Below are positions 8,008-16,662 of a stretch of DNA of 64,000 nucleotides, one piece after another (within the stretch, counting starts at the first letter, position 1; the number at the start of each line of letters is the position of its first letter). A program made the translations under genes and the position numbers. The notes beneath the pieces are model-generated. The model ran no database searches and was not told the DNA's origin. It saw only the letters and a program-made list of their open reading frames with translations. The stretch is from DATGKG01 sp963783145. Its GTDB lineage: Bacteria > Desulfobacterota > Binatia > Binatales > Binataceae. The DNA lies in contig CAWAMM010000001.1 in the NCBI GenBank assembly GCA_963783145.1, positions 372,001 through 436,000 of the forward strand, written 5' to 3'.

Positions 8008-9978
8008 TCAAAAGCCGGGCTGATTCCATGGTTGATTGTGGAGGATTTCCTGCACCTGGCTGATATAGCTGAGCGCTCCAGAGTCGTACCATTCGCCGCT
8101 ATACCATTGGCCCACCGCACCCCAGCGCAACACGTTGATGTCGGTCGATGCCGGATGCAACACCCCGTTGGAATCGGTGTAATTGGAATAGGGTGGATAC
8201 CCATTCGCAATAGCGGCTTCCGCGACGCTGTCATCACTGAGGTAATCCAGATGTCCCTGCTCGACGCCCATCTGATACCCGAGTTTGAAGTCGGCGTTGA
8301 AGGCGGTCGACAGCGCGCTGAGTGGGAAGGTCGACGGCCAGCCCTGGTCGGCGCCCTCCGCGATTTGGAAAATTCCCCACGAGCCGCCATCGGGCTGCGA
8401 AGCGTTCACATGCTCAAGGTCACCATGGGTTGGGGTTAAAGTCAGTGACAGGGTGATTGGATCGGGTGTGGAGAGATTGGCGCTTTGCCACTGATACCAG
8501 TTGCTCTCGTTGACCGCGATCGCCTTGGCCAGATCACTGAACGAGTAGGTCACGCCGTCGTAGGGATTCAGGATGGTGCAGTTCGGGCACCACTTGTTGG
8601 CTGCGAACTCAAGGATCTCCGTCGTAGTCCCGCTGAATTGCCCGTTGACTTGCTGCATATAGCTGCAGGTATCCAAACCTCCGCAACCACCTACTCCGCT
8701 GATGAAGCTCGAGAGCTGGCTACTGGTCGGCGTGGTATTGTTGGGAATCTGGTTGGTCGGGCGCAGTTCGACGGACGCCGCCGCGGTCGGCGTTGCGGTC
8801 GGTGTGCTCGACGATTTCGAAGTGCTGGTTGGAATCGCGGTCGGCGTCGGCGCGCCCGATACATTGGTCACCGTGACGGTGGTAGTTGCCGAACCGAGAT
8901 TCACGCTTCCAACTCCAAAGGCGGTCACCGACAGCGTGTGCGATCCGTTGGACACCGTGGTGGAATTCCAGGCGACCGAATCCGGCGGGCTGGACACGAG
9001 ATAAATCCCGTCGCAGTAAAAATCCAGCCAACTGACATTCGATGAATTGATCTGGGCCGTGACGGTGACGGTGCCGGTAACGACAGAGTTATTCGCGGGT
9101 GCCAGCATGCTCACCGCGGGCTCCGTAGGAGTCGGCACGGTGGTCGGCGTCGCCGTTGGTACCGGAGTCGGCGGGACCGTCGGTATCGCGGTAGGCGCAA
9201 CGGTTGCAACCGGGGTCGGCGCCTTGGTTGGCGCGATGGTCGGGGCGACCGTCGGGACCGGGGTCGGAGCGGCGGTTGGCGCGGCGGTTGGCACGATGGT
9301 CGGGGTCGGAGTCACGACGGCAGTCGGGACGCGTCTCAGCGGAAGCGGAGTAGTGACCGGCGTAGGCGTTACAGTGAGCGTCGCGGTCGGGGTCGGCCCG
9401 TTGGTGACCGTGATGCCGAGGCTGCTGGTGCCCAACTCGCCACTGCTGCCGTACGAAACTACCGAGATAGTATGCGCTCCGTTGGCTATCTGATTGGTAT
9501 TCCAGCTGAACGAATAGGGCGGCGTTGAGGCGATCCAGTTGCCGTCAACATAGAAGTTTTCCCATTCCACTCCGGACGGCTGATTCGCCGCGATGGTGAT
9601 CGTGCCGGAAACCTTCGCTCCCGCGATCGGCGAGGTTAGGGTCAGGGTTGAAGTCGTGTTCGCGACCGTCACCGTGATCGAGGATTTGCCCAGCGTCGCT
9701 CCGCTGGATGAATAAGCGGTGGTCGAAATTGTATGGGCGCCATTGGCGACCGTGGTCGAGTTCCAGGTGAAGCTTACGGGCGGCGTACTCGCGAAGTAGT
9801 TGCCGTCGATGTACAGATTCGACCAGGAAACTCCCGAACCGGCGGTGAGCGAGATCGTTACCGAACCCGCAACCGTAGCACCGTTAGCCGGGAGGGTGAT
9901 GGTATCGGTGCTGGCTGCGAACGTTGAAGAAACATTGGTCAGGCAGACGAAGAGGACAGCAAAAACTGCTGAGCGCAA
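8008..9978 (-). CDS. Secreted modular protein: Ig-like repeats, Thr/Pro linker, lysozyme-like C-terminal domain
   Basis: A 656-residue exported protein (signal MRSAVFAVLFVCLTNVSSTFAA). It has Ig-like modules of about 85 residues near residues 25-110, 113-195 and 288-372, each with the pattern W-x-N/D-F/L-Y-x-D-G followed by A/S-TPP and NGAHT (bacterial Ig PF17957 type). A 90-residue Thr/Pro/Val-rich linker separates modules two and three, and a second short Ser/Thr linker follows module three. The C-terminal domain contains AVNESNWYQWQ and GGSWGIFQIAEGAD, which resembles the E-S...G-x-x-Q core of soluble lytic transglycosylases, plus paired cysteines. A cell-wall or polysaccharide-acting exported enzyme is likely. 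The catalytic assignment is by motif only. Confidence 0.72.
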   Translation of the reverse strand: MRSAVFAVLFVCLTNVSSTFAASTDTITLPANGATVAGSVTISLTAGSGVSWSNLYIDGNYFASTPPVSFTWNSTTVANGAHTISTTAYSSSGATLGKSSITVTVANTTSTLTLTSPIAGAKVSGTITIAANQPSGVEWENFYVDGNWIASTPPYSFSWNTNQIANGAHTISVVSYGSSGELGTSSLGITVTNGPTPTATLTVTPTPVTTPLPLRRVPTAVVTPTPTIVPTAAPTAAPTPVPTVAPTIAPTKAPTPVATVAPTAIPTVPPTPVPTATPTTVPTPTEPAVSMLAPANNSVVTGTVTVTAQINSSNVSWLDFYCDGIYLVSSPPDSVAWNSTTVSNGSHTLSVTAFGVGSVNLGSATTTVTVTNVSGAPTPTAIPTSTSKSSSTPTATPTAAASVELRPTNQIPNNTTPTSSQLSSFISGVGGCGGLDTCSYMQQVNGQFSGTTTEILEFAANKWCPNCTILNPYDGVTYSFSDLAKAIAVNESNWYQWQSANLSTPDPITLSLTLTPTHGDLEHVNASQPDGGSWGIFQIAEGADQGWPSTFPLSALSTAFNADFKLGYQMGVEQGHLDYLSDDSVAEAAIANGYPPYSNYTDSNGVLHPASTDINVLRWGAVGQWYSGEWYDSGALSYISQVQEILHNQPWNQPGF

Positions 9979-10506
9979 AGGACACCCCCACGATTGGCCC
10001 CCGTCTCATGTCGCAACATGGCAACGGGCTACGGAGTTAGCAGCAAGTTGCACGCCAGCAAGAGGGTGGTCTCAGCGCGTCCTAGAGTCAGTTTTTACTA
10101 CATATTGTCGACATTTGGCGCGCTACTTATCCAAGTGTCAGCCAAGCAAACCCGGGTCGCGAACAGGAAGAAGTGCAATCTGGCAACTTGCTTGCCGCGA
10201 TATAGCAAACGTGCACCGCGGGAAGCAAAACTTTTTTTTAAACTGCGGTGCTAAATCCTCTCCAAAAACTCACATCACCATATGGCAGAATTTATGTACA
10301 ATGTGTTTGGTTGCGTTTCTGATGGCGCTTAGGGGCGCGTCCTAACGTATTTGATGGATGTGATGCAGGTTGAAACCATCCGGTCGGCCCCACCTTCGCG
10401 GGAACGGCGCGCAGCGCCCCGACCGACGCGAGGAGGGTGTCTCGGACCCGGACAGTTTGTCGCCTCGGATTGAACCGCCTCGATCGATTCGGCCCGAGGC
10501 GTGGAT
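9979..10506. other. Gene-free stretch between surface-protein and VapC genes
   Basis: About 530 bases with no convincing gene. It must hold the promoter and leader of the minus-strand surface-protein gene. I looked for a tRNA or a known riboswitch in the 9980-10110 leader and recognised none. A TATGTACAATG at 10294 resembles one half of the Phd/ParE operator at 23433 but has no matching partner. Confidence 0.5.
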
Positions 10507-10893
10507 TCACCAAATCACTTCAACGTCGTAGCTTTTGATTTTTGCGTCGCCGGTCACCAAGGGAAGTTTTTCAACCTGCGCCTGCGCGACGAGCAATAGA
10601 TCGAAGGGATCGCGGTGATGGGCGGGTAGAGAATAGAGCTCGGTCAAATGCGCCAGATCCAGATTGAGGAGCGCGAGGCGGTAGCGCTCAATCCGAACTT
10701 TCACAAATTCCGCAACGTCGCCCGGAATCGGCAACCGGCCGGTCCGGGCCTTGAGCAGAATCTCCCACACGCTGATCACGCTAAAGGATAAAAGGTTGCC
10801 GGGGTCACTAATAAAATCGCTCGCACGGCGCGAAAGTCTCGGATCGTCGGTTGCCCACCATAGAAATGAATGGGTATCCAGCAGCGCCCTCAA
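10507..10893 (-). CDS. vapC: PIN-domain ribonuclease toxin, VapC type
   Basis: A 128-residue PIN domain: MRALLDTHSFLWWATDD carries the first metal-binding Asp, SVISVWEILLK supplies the conserved Glu, HHRDPFDLLLVAQAQ gives the central Asp pair, and LVTGDAKIKSYDVEVIW ends the domain with the final Asp. VapC toxins cleave tRNA or rRNA with a magnesium-dependent PIN active site. The start overlaps the antitoxin stop by 4 bases, the usual coupling in this class. All acidic residues are intact, so the toxin should be active. Confidence 0.9.
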   Translation of the reverse strand: MRALLDTHSFLWWATDDPRLSRRASDFISDPGNLLSFSVISVWEILLKARTGRLPIPGDVAEFVKVRIERYRLALLNLDLAHLTELYSLPAHHRDPFDLLLVAQAQVEKLPLVTGDAKIKSYDVEVIW

Positions 10894-11147
10894 TCTTCTT
10901 CGCCTTCGAAGTAACGTTGGATCTCGGGCGGCAGGGGGTCGTCAAAGTCGTCGGGCACGACGAACAGCCCTTTAGCGTCTCCCGGCACCCGTGGTTTCAA
11001 GGCCGGCTGGATCGGCGACAGCCGCGCGATGGGCTGGCCCGATCGCGCGATGACGATCTCTTCCCCGCGCGCGACCCTTCGCAGCAGCTTCGAGAAGTGG
11101 GTCTTGGCCTCGTGAATATTGACCGTCTTGGGCTCCGCCATAGCCAT
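10890..11147 (-). CDS. Phd/YefM-family antitoxin of the VapC-like toxin
   Basis: An 85-residue protein with the Phd/YefM N-terminal fold: TVNIHEAKTHFSKLLRRVARGEEIVIARSGQPIARLSPI. The C-terminal tail (GLFVVPDDFDDPLPPEIQRYFEGEED) is acidic and is the expected toxin-binding part. It is the first gene of the pair and is translationally coupled to the toxin. Two starts, MAMAEPKT and MAEPKT, are close together. Such antitoxins bind DNA and repress their own promoter; repeated elements upstream fit that. Confidence 0.9.
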   Translation of the reverse strand: MAMAEPKTVNIHEAKTHFSKLLRRVARGEEIVIARSGQPIARLSPIQPALKPRVPGDAKGLFVVPDDFDDPLPPEIQRYFEGEED

Positions 11148-11154
11148 CTTATCG

Positions 11155-11179
11155 TAGACTTAGTCCATGACTTAGTCTA
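11155..11179. promoter_or_regulatory. Putative autoregulatory operator of the VapBC-type pair
   Basis: GACTTAGTC occurs twice (11157-11165 and 11169-11177), 12 bases apart, about one helical turn. The outer bases TAGAC and GTCTA also form an inverted repeat. It lies just upstream of the antitoxin start, where Phd-type repressors bind. Binding is inferred, not shown. Confidence 0.5.
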
Positions 11180-11259
11180 TCGAGGCTCGAGGTTCGATCT
11201 GCGCGGCTTGCCGTTACTTCGCCAATGATTACCTTAGTATTCGAGGCTTAGACATTATA

Positions 11260-13869
11260 ATGGACCCAAACCGCTACACTGATAAACTGCAGGAGGCGCT
11301 CGGGCGCGCGCAATCGAAGGCGCTCGGTGCTCATCATCAGGCTGTCGACCTCGAGCATCTGATTTCCGCCCTGCTCGAAGATGATCAGGGGCTAGCGGCA
11401 TCGATATTAAAACTCTCCGGCGCCGATGTGGCCGCGGTCCGGCGTAAGCTCGACGACGAGCTCAAGAAGGTGCCGGCCGTCACCGGAGGCGGCGCCAACG
11501 CGGGCCAGGTCTACATGACCCAGCGCCTCGGGCGGGTGATGGCGGCCGCGGAGCAAGAAGCCGGCAAGCTGCAGGACGAGTATGTCTCCATCGAGCACGT
11601 CATCATGGCTGCGCTCGATGAGCCCGGCGCGGTTTCCAAAATTTTGCGCGAGTCCGGCCTCACTCGCGACAAGCTAATGGGCGTGCTCAAGAAGGTGCGC
11701 GGCAATCAGCGCGTGACCTCCTCGAATCCCGAAGCGACCTATCAATCGCTGGAAAAATACGGGCGCGATCTCACCAAGCTCGCAGGGCAGGGCAAGATCG
11801 ATCCCGTTATCGGGCGCGACGAGGAAATCCGCCGCGTCATCCAGGTACTCTCACGCCGGACCAAGAATAATCCGGTCCTCATCGGTGAGCCGGGCGTCGG
11901 CAAGACCGCGATTGTCGAGGGCCTTGCCCAGCGCATCATCCGCGGCGACGTGCCCGACGGCCTTAAGAATCGTAGACTGATCTCCCTCGACATGGGCGCG
12001 TTGATTGCGGGGGCGAAGTTCCGCGGTGAGTTCGAGGAACGCCTGAAGGCGGTGCTCAAGGAAGTCCAGCAGGCCGAGGGCGAGGTCATCCTCTTCATAG
12101 ATGAGTTGCACACGGTCGTCGGCGCGGGCGCGGCGGAGGGCGCGATGGATGCCTCCAACCTGCTCAAGCCGATGCTGGCGCGCGGCGAACTGCATTGCAT
12201 CGGCGCGACCACGCTCAACGAGTATCGCAAGTACATCGAGAAGGATGCGGCGCTGGAACGGCGCTTCCAGCCCGTGATGGTCAATGAGCCGAGCGTCGAG
12301 GACACTATCTCGATTTTGCGCGGGCTCAAGGAGCGCTACGAAGTTCACCACGGCATCCGGATCAAGGATTCCGCGCTGGTGACGGCGGCGATTCTGTCGG
12401 CGCGTTACATCACCGATCGATTTCTGCCGGACAAGGCAATCGACCTCGTCGATGAGGCCGCGGCCAAGCTCCGCACCGAAAAAGAATCGATGCCGGTCGA
12501 GCTCGATGAAGTGAATCGGCGCGTGATGCAACTCGAAGTCGAGCGCGCGGCGCTCAATCGCGAGACCGATGTTGCATCCAAGGATCGTCTGCAGAAAATC
12601 GAGAAGGAGCTGGCCGAAGCGAAACAGAAGCGCGAGCAGTTCACCGCGCAGTGGGAAGCCGAGAAGGGCGCGCTCGGAAAGCTCTCGAAAATCAAGGCTG
12701 ACATCGAGCAGACCAAGCTCGAAATCGAAAAAGCCAAGCGCGAATACGATTACGGCAAGATCGCCGAGCTGCAAAACGGCAAGCTCGCGGGCCTCGAAAA
12801 GCAGCTCGCTGACGAAGAGAAAGGTGTCTCGGAGAAGGGCACCGGCACTCGCCTGATCAAGGAAGAGGTCGACGAGGACGATATCGCCGAGGTTGTCGCG
12901 CGATGGACCGGGGTGCCGGTCTCGCGCCTGCTGGAAGGCGAGGTGCAGAAGCTCTCGCATCTGGAGGAGCATCTGCACAAGCGCGTCATCGGCCAGGACG
13001 AGGCGGTTTCGGCGGTCGCCGACGCGGTCATTCGCGCGCGCGCCGGCCTCAAGGATCCCAATCGTCCGATTGGATCATTCATATTCCTCGGCCCGACCGG
13101 CGTCGGCAAAACCGAACTGGCGCGTGCCCTCGCCGAATATCTGTTCGACAGTGAAGGCGCGATGGTGCGTATCGACATGTCCGAGTACATGGAGAAGCAC
13201 ACCGTGTCGCGGCTCATCGGCGCGCCTCCAGGCTACGTCGGCTACGATGAGGGCGGGCAGCTCACCGAGGCGGTGCGGCGCAAACCCTACTCGGTGATCC
13301 TGTTCGACGAAATCGAGAAGGCGCATCACGATGTCTTCAACGTGCTGCTGCAGTTGCTCGACGATGGGCGCTTGACTGACGGTCAGGGCCGCACGGTGGA
13401 TTTCAAAAACACCGTGGTCATCATGACCTCCAACATCGCGAGCCAGTTGATCCTCGAATTCAAGGGCAAGGACTACGACAAGATGAAGACGCAGGCGCTG
13501 GAAGTGCTCCGGCAACATTTCCGGCCCGAGTTCCTCAATCGCGTCGATGAGATCGTGGTGTTCCATCCGTTGACCAAGCCGGAGCTGCGCAAGATCGTCG
13601 ACATCCAGATCGCGTATCTGCGCAAGCGCCTGGAGGATCGAAAGATCGACCTCGAGCTGACCGATGCGGCGCGCGACTACTTCGCCGAGCAGGGCTACGA
13701 TCCGTCCTACGGCGCGCGCCCGCTGCGTAGGATGATCCAGCGCGAGCTGGAAACCGCGCTGGGCCGCAAGCTGATTGCAGGCGAGGTGCGCGATGGCCAG
13801 AAGGTCATCGTCGATGCGAGCGGCCAGGGCCTGGTGTTCAAGCCGCAGCCGCTCAAAGCCGCGGCGTAA
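11260..13869 (+). CDS. clpB: ATP-dependent disaggregase ClpB
   Basis: An 869-residue, full-length Hsp104/ClpB chaperone. The start MDPNRYTDKLQEALGRAQ is the conserved ClpB N-terminus. The N domain covers about residues 1-145. The first AAA+ module has Walker A GEPGVGKTA near residue 209 and Walker B VILFIDELHT. A long coiled-coil middle domain follows at about 400-530, rich in Glu/Lys/Gln heptads. The second AAA+ module has GPTGVGKTE near 611 and VILFDEIEKAH. ClpB extracts polypeptides from aggregates together with DnaK. No Shine-Dalgarno sequence is evident, and a TATAAT overlapping the start codon is too close to act as this gene's -10 box. No CIRCE element was seen. Confidence 0.97.
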   Translation: MDPNRYTDKLQEALGRAQSKALGAHHQAVDLEHLISALLEDDQGLAASILKLSGADVAAVRRKLDDELKKVPAVTGGGANAGQVYMTQRLGRVMAAAEQEAGKLQDEYVSIEHVIMAALDEPGAVSKILRESGLTRDKLMGVLKKVRGNQRVTSSNPEATYQSLEKYGRDLTKLAGQGKIDPVIGRDEEIRRVIQVLSRRTKNNPVLIGEPGVGKTAIVEGLAQRIIRGDVPDGLKNRRLISLDMGALIAGAKFRGEFEERLKAVLKEVQQAEGEVILFIDELHTVVGAGAAEGAMDASNLLKPMLARGELHCIGATTLNEYRKYIEKDAALERRFQPVMVNEPSVEDTISILRGLKERYEVHHGIRIKDSALVTAAILSARYITDRFLPDKAIDLVDEAAAKLRTEKESMPVELDEVNRRVMQLEVERAALNRETDVASKDRLQKIEKELAEAKQKREQFTAQWEAEKGALGKLSKIKADIEQTKLEIEKAKREYDYGKIAELQNGKLAGLEKQLADEEKGVSEKGTGTRLIKEEVDEDDIAEVVARWTGVPVSRLLEGEVQKLSHLEEHLHKRVIGQDEAVSAVADAVIRARAGLKDPNRPIGSFIFLGPTGVGKTELARALAEYLFDSEGAMVRIDMSEYMEKHTVSRLIGAPPGYVGYDEGGQLTEAVRRKPYSVILFDEIEKAHHDVFNVLLQLLDDGRLTDGQGRTVDFKNTVVIMTSNIASQLILEFKGKDYDKMKTQALEVLRQHFRPEFLNRVDEIVVFHPLTKPELRKIVDIQIAYLRKRLEDRKIDLELTDAARDYFAEQGYDPSYGARPLRRMIQRELETALGRKLIAGEVRDGQKVIVDASGQGLVFKPQPLKAAA

Positions 13870-13895
13870 CGAATTGTTCTGATCGTGAAATGATG

Positions 13896-13926
13896 ACCGC
13901 CGGCTTGCTTCGCGGGTCGGCGGTTT
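13896..13926 (+). terminator. Possible terminator after clpB
   Basis: ACCGCCG (13896-13902) can pair with CGGCGGT (13918-13924), and TT follows. The loop is long and the T tract short, so this is a weak call. Confidence 0.35.
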
Positions 13927-14014
13927 CCATTTGCCAAAAATACCGGTTGGCGATGATCCGGCGCGCGCGTCCTGTTACCATCGCAGCGCCCTCGAGAGTC
14001 AAAACCAGGTAGAT

Positions 14015-14914
14015 ATGCTGCGAGTCCCGAACACCAGCGAAACCCTCGGAGAACCCTTGAGCCATGAAGGCTATCGGGAGCGGTTTCCCGACTCGCCATT
14101 GGCGCTGGAAGATTCTCGCTTGCTCCACTATCGCTACCCGACCGAGAGATGGATGCTGCTGCTCGCGCTGCTCGTCATCGCCGCCCTCATATGCAGCGGG
14201 GTTTGGTTTCGCGAGCGAGACATCTTGCTCGCGGTCGCCGCGGTCTATATCTCGATGTTGTTCACCGCGCTGCAGGCGAAAACCTCTTATCGATTGCAGG
14301 GCGCCGAGGTGACGGCCACGCAGTTCCCCGCCATCCACAACATCGTTGAGGAGCTGCGCGAGCGGTTCCAGGCGCCGCCGACCCGCGTGTTCGTGGTCCG
14401 CAAGCTTAGCCTGGAGGCCGAAACATTCGGGCTGAATGCTCCGTATGTGATCGTCCTGCCGTCCGCGCTGCTCGATTCGATGGAAGAGGACGAACAGCGC
14501 TTCGCGCTGGGCCAGGCGTTCGGCCATATCTGTTTCGGACATACCCGGATTGCGCTTCTGATGGGGGGCCAGGAGTCGACCCTGCCCGCGGTTCTCTCCT
14601 GGGTGGCGTGGGTGCGCGACCTGATCTTCACCGGTTACTGGCGGGCCGAGACGCTCAGTGGCGATCGCGCCGGGATCCTCGCTTGCGGCAGCATCAGGGC
14701 GGCTTTTAATGCGCAACTCAAAATCTCGGTCGGAACCAATCAGGCGCGCGAGATCCGAATCGAAGATATGCTCGAGCAGGCGCTCAAGCTGAGCCGCACC
14801 AGCAGTCGTATCCAGGCCATGTTCATCCGATGGCGAAGTGCGGTGCCGCCGCTGATTCCGCGCCTCGAAGCGATGCTGTTGTGGGCCGGCCCCCCACGAA
14901 AAACCGACGCATAG
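14015..14914 (+). CDS. Membrane-anchored M48-family paralogue lacking the HExxH catalytic motif
   Basis: The ATG at 14015 is preceded by CCAGGTAG and is a better start than a TTG at 13931; it gives 299 residues. Two adjacent membrane segments (WMLLLALLVIAALICSGVWF and LLAVAAVYISMLFTAL) follow a short cytoplasmic head. The next part looks like a Ste24/HtpX peptidase: QFPAIHNIVEELRERF, RVFVVRKLSLEAETFG and APYVIVLPSALLDSM. Where M48 enzymes carry HELGHI, this one has QAFGHICFGH, so the first zinc ligand and the catalytic Glu are gone. GDRAGILACG near the end matches the family's SADRAG(L)LA region. It is probably a non-catalytic scaffold or regulator, or a decayed enzyme. Its function is unknown. 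Confidence 0.72.
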   Translation: MLRVPNTSETLGEPLSHEGYRERFPDSPLALEDSRLLHYRYPTERWMLLLALLVIAALICSGVWFRERDILLAVAAVYISMLFTALQAKTSYRLQGAEVTATQFPAIHNIVEELRERFQAPPTRVFVVRKLSLEAETFGLNAPYVIVLPSALLDSMEEDEQRFALGQAFGHICFGHTRIALLMGGQESTLPAVLSWVAWVRDLIFTGYWRAETLSGDRAGILACGSIRAAFNAQLKISVGTNQAREIRIEDMLEQALKLSRTSSRIQAMFIRWRSAVPPLIPRLEAMLLWAGPPRKTDA

Positions 14915-15024
14915 ATCCGCTTTCGCGATAGCGCACCAGCCAATGATCCGATCAGTACCCGCGAACGCCCCTGGCAGAAATTTGGAAGCTCAACAACTAA
15001 CGCGCGCGTGATACATACATCGCG

Positions 15025-15489
15025 ATGAATTCGGCTTCGATGCGCATCGCGATTCTGTGGCTTCACGCTGTCGGCGGCGTCGCGTGGATTGGCGCGGCGG
15101 CGGTTTTCTTCATCGCCGCGAGCGCCGTCGGCCTCGAAGAGGACGAGGGTCTCGCGATGGTGCGACGCATTGCGCCGATCATCAATCGCATCGGGCTGGT
15201 GGCGATGTTGTTTATCGTCGCCAGCGGCATTCTCAATATCTACATCGCGGGCCTGACGCGACGCTTTGTTTTCTCGAACAGTTTCGTCGAATTACTCGCC
15301 ATCAAAATTGCGCTGCTGTCCGGGATGTATGTCCTGCTCACGATGTCATGGCGCACGGAACGGCGGCTCGCATCGGCGGATTCGTCGGAGGCGCATCGCG
15401 CAGGCCGCCGCCTGATAATTTTCAACCTGGCGATCATGGCCCTCGGCGCTAGCGCGCTGTTGATAGGTCTGTGGTTACTCGGCACCTGA
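15025..15489 (+). CDS. Four-helix membrane protein, CopD-like
   Basis: A 154-residue integral membrane protein with four hydrophobic segments (about residues 7-32, 50-74, 84-107 and 129-153). The first helix has WLHAVGGVAWIGAAAVFF, whose His and helix pattern resemble CopD/PcoD-type and related haem- or copper-linked membrane proteins. The helix 2-3 loop contains YIAGLTRRFVFSNSF. There is no partner periplasmic copper protein nearby, so a copper role is only suggested. The MBL hydrolase gene follows 44 bases downstream and may be co-transcribed. Confidence 0.55.
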   Translation: MNSASMRIAILWLHAVGGVAWIGAAAVFFIAASAVGLEEDEGLAMVRRIAPIINRIGLVAMLFIVASGILNIYIAGLTRRFVFSNSFVELLAIKIALLSGMYVLLTMSWRTERRLASADSSEAHRAGRRLIIFNLAIMALGASALLIGLWLLGT

Positions 15490-15532
15490 CGGACTTGTGA
15501 CAACTCTGCCCATGCGAAATGATTGACGCTGG

Positions 15533-16420
15533 GTGGATGTGCCGGAAAAAATCGCGATCGGTGCCTTCACCATCGCGTTTCTCACCGATGGGTTGTGGTG
15601 GAACGACGGTGGATGCATGCTCGGGGTGGTCCCGCGCGAACTCTGGAAGCGCGAGCATTCGCCCGACGCACAAAATCGCATCCGCCTCAACCTCACCTGT
15701 CCGCTCATCATCAAGGGCCGCGACGCGATACTCGTCGATACGGGCATCGGTAACCGGCTTAGCTCGGTCGAGCGCAAGATTTTCGATCATGGCGACGGAT
15801 GGCTGCCCGAAAATCTGCACGCGATGGGGATGGAACCCGGCGACATTACCCACGTCATCCTCTCGCATCTTCATTTCGATCACTGCGGCGGGCTGATTCG
15901 GAAAAGCGAATCCGGCAACGTCATCCCCGCATTTCCCAAGGCGAAGCTGATCGTACAAAAAGGCGAATTGGAGACCGCGCGCGATTCGCACAATGAGCGG
16001 CTGCGTGCCGCCTATCGCCATATGCATGAGATCCTCACGCCGACCCAGGCCTCAATCGAGGCGATCGTCGGCGACACCGAGGTTATCCCCGGCGTGACGG
16101 CATCCGTGACCGGCGGCCATACGTATGATCATCAGGTGGCAATTGTGCGCGACGGCGGCGATGCGTTCGTGCATCTGGCGGATATCGTGCCGACCCGCTC
16201 GCATATGCGCGGACCTTGGAATCAGGCCTACGATCTCGATGCGCTACGGACGATGGAACAAAAGTCGCATTACCTGCATCGCGCGGCCGAGGAAAAATGG
16301 TGGGTATCATTCGCGCACGACGATCATGTGTATGCGGCCAAAGTGGTGAACGATCGCGGCAAGCTGGTGCTCGGCGACAACATCGCGGTGAAGGAAATGG
16401 ATGCAAGTCAGGCGAAATGA
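15533..16420 (+). CDS. MBL-fold metallo-hydrolase
   Basis: A 295-residue metallo-beta-lactamase-fold protein. DAILVDTGIGNRL precedes the metal site LSHLHFDHCGGL (HxHxDH), and the later ligands appear in TGGHTYDHQVAIV and SFAHDDHVYAAKV. The start is a GTG at 15533 with another GTG at 15539; there is no strong ribosome site. Members include lactonases, arylsulfatases and thiol-ester hydrolases. The RLNLTCPLIIKGRDAILVDT layout resembles the quorum-quenching lactonase branch, but the substrate cannot be assigned. Confidence 0.82.
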   Translation: MDVPEKIAIGAFTIAFLTDGLWWNDGGCMLGVVPRELWKREHSPDAQNRIRLNLTCPLIIKGRDAILVDTGIGNRLSSVERKIFDHGDGWLPENLHAMGMEPGDITHVILSHLHFDHCGGLIRKSESGNVIPAFPKAKLIVQKGELETARDSHNERLRAAYRHMHEILTPTQASIEAIVGDTEVIPGVTASVTGGHTYDHQVAIVRDGGDAFVHLADIVPTRSHMRGPWNQAYDLDALRTMEQKSHYLHRAAEEKWWVSFAHDDHVYAAKVVNDRGKLVLGDNIAVKEMDASQAK

Positions 16421-16514
16421 GCATTGAAAAACATGAATCTGCGAGAGTCCCGAACGTCCTATGATCAATGCTTGCGGTGAGGAAGAATGTCTAAACGAAA
16501 AGGAGTTAGTTAGC

Positions 16515-16543
16515 TTGTTGCTGTGCGGATTGTCCGTTATACT
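16515..16543 (+). promoter_or_regulatory. Sigma-70-like promoter upstream of prkA
   Basis: TTGTTG at 16515-16520 and TATACT at 16538-16543 are separated by exactly 17 bases. The start codon follows about 120 bases later, preceded by AGGAG at 16651. Confidence 0.55.
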
Positions 16544-16662
16544 GGCGCTCGGAATGCGTGTCGAAAATAACACAACGCTTCCGAGGCCGAGCATCCTCCC
16601 CTTAGCAGCATCAGCTTCCTTTCCCCAACGCCCATAACTTTTTTTGTTTTAGGAGTCAGCGG

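Noticed and set aside
9979..10110. Possible cyclic-di-GMP or other riboswitch in the leader of the Ig-like gene
   Set aside because: None of the conserved strings of the known classes could be found on either strand.
10467..10476. GGTTCAATCC on the minus strand, like a tRNA T-loop
   Set aside because: The flanking bases do not form the required T stem, and no acceptor or anticodon arm pairs around it.
11256..11261. TATAAT at the clpB start
   Set aside because: It overlaps the ATG, so transcription from it would begin inside the coding sequence; it is probably chance.
11851..12978. A 375-codon minus-strand frame inside clpB
   Set aside because: It is the complement of the ClpB coding sequence, with no known motif; codon bias follows the plus strand.
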